Shown here one piece after another: positions 41,186-41,589 of a DNA stretch of 41,589 bases. Source of the DNA: Pseudoalteromonas byunsanensis (lineage in GTDB: Bacteria > Pseudomonadota > Gammaproteobacteria > Enterobacterales > Alteromonadaceae); assembly GCF_001854475.1 (NCBI RefSeq), contig NZ_MNAN01000028.1, forward strand, positions 1 to 41,589, given 5' to 3'. How positions within the stretch are numbered: the stretch's first letter is position 1; every line of letters begins with the position of its first letter. The notes beneath the pieces were generated by a model. The model did no database searches and was not told the DNA's origin. It saw nothing but the letters and a program-made list of their open reading frames with translations. The translations under genes were made by a program, and so were the position numbers.

Positions 41186-41528
41186 GGGTGACCTTTCTTG
41201 GGATTAAAAACTTGAACGATAGTGAGCGTATAGGGGTTGCGCTCAAATTGCCACTTAACAATATAAAGTAGCGTCATTGTGCTATTTTCTCAGAAAACAG
41301 CGCAAGCGCCAAGCTGATATACCGTTTTACCTAATAATATCTGCTTATCAGCGCCAAATAGGGCCTCAAAACTGTTTAATTTTCAGCAAAGTGATCTACT
41401 TCTTGAACATTTTGTAGCAAAAGTAGTCAGTTGAAACGATTTTTTGAAAAAGTGTTTGACCTAGTTCGGCCAAATCACTATTATGCACCCCGTTGTCAAC
41501 GAGGTCACTCGAAAACAACAAATGGTAT
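41186..41528. other. Divergent folD / tRNA-Pro intergenic region
   Basis: It contains the folD upstream region and the tRNA promoter at 41456-41484. No gene seen. Confidence 0.6.
41456..41484 (+). promoter_or_regulatory. Sigma-70 promoter of tRNA-Pro
   Basis: TTGACC (41456-41461) and TATTAT (41479-41484) are separated by 17 bases. A GC-rich stretch (GCACCCCG) follows the -10, the discriminator type linked to stringent control of stable RNA genes. Confidence 0.75.
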
Positions 41529-41589
41529 CGGCGATTAGCGCAGTTTGGTAGCGCACTTGGTTTGGGTCCAAGGGGTCGCAGGTTCAAAT
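41529..41589 (+). tRNA. tRNA-Pro (TGG anticodon), 3' end outside the window
   Basis: The acceptor start CGGCGAT, D-arm GCGCAGTTTGGTAGCGC, and anticodon arm CTTGG-TTTGGGT-CCAAG with anticodon TGG are present, followed by the T-arm start GGTTCAAAT. About 61 of 77 bases lie inside the window. Confidence 0.93.

Noticed and set aside
41396..41587. Minus-strand open frame over the tRNA
   Set aside because: It is antisense to the tRNA-Pro gene and its promoter.

Overview
The window looks like a chromosomal segment of a marine gammaproteobacterium of the Alteromonadales, most like Pseudoalteromonas. The evidence is moderately low GC by eye, the style of the core genes (smrB/prmB/aroC, dsbB/fadR, yebG, folD next to tRNA-Pro) and many secreted proteins. 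The genus is an inference from protein style, not a database result.

Layout. (1) 1-7.0 kb is accessory DNA. It starts with a REP-type (Y1/HUH) transposase gene broken by one in-frame stop codon. Then comes a compact three-gene operon (1566-5086) of unrecognised proteins: an HEXXH metallopeptidase-like protein, a small acidic protein and a protein with four repeated four-cysteine modules. A second, unrelated HEXXH lipoprotein follows (5495-6634). A short repeat with the core AAAGTGACTGTCCCATT occurs as a tandem pair before the operon, as an inverted partial copy after it, and again after the lipoprotein gene, so these cassettes are bracketed by transposase-associated repeats. (2) 7.0-20.9 kb encodes exported proteins: a FnIII/Ig-like multidomain protein, a fibrinogen-domain protein, a small secreted protein, a sphingomyelinase-like phosphodiesterase, a PD40 propeller, a lipoprotein with about eleven DUF5666-like repeats, and a 1012-residue lipoprotein with a hexanucleotide-repeat linker. 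(3) 21.0-35.6 kb is mostly core genome: yciH, an HsbA/HsbR-like partner-switching pair (STAS protein plus receiver/PP2C/anti-sigma kinase), a GAF protein, an aromatic/aspartate aminotransferase, yebG with a LexA box, a ComEA-like DNA-binding protein, dsbB, fadR with a probable autoregulatory operator, a 2-Cys peroxiredoxin, a double-receiver regulator, smrB, prmB, aroC, an exported metallo-beta-lactamase-fold hydrolase and a phytanoyl-CoA-dioxygenase-like enzyme. (4) 35.8-40.2 kb is a four-gene divergent chaperone-usher pilus operon (chaperone, two paralogous pilins, usher) with a strong hairpin between the second pilin and the usher. (5) folD on the minus strand and a truncated tRNA-Pro(TGG) with a clear promoter close the window.

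The strongest candidates for undescribed biology are the 1566-5086 operon and the chaperone-usher operon. A 38-codon membrane microprotein gene (29244-29360) that overlaps its upstream neighbour by ATGA is a smaller new observation.
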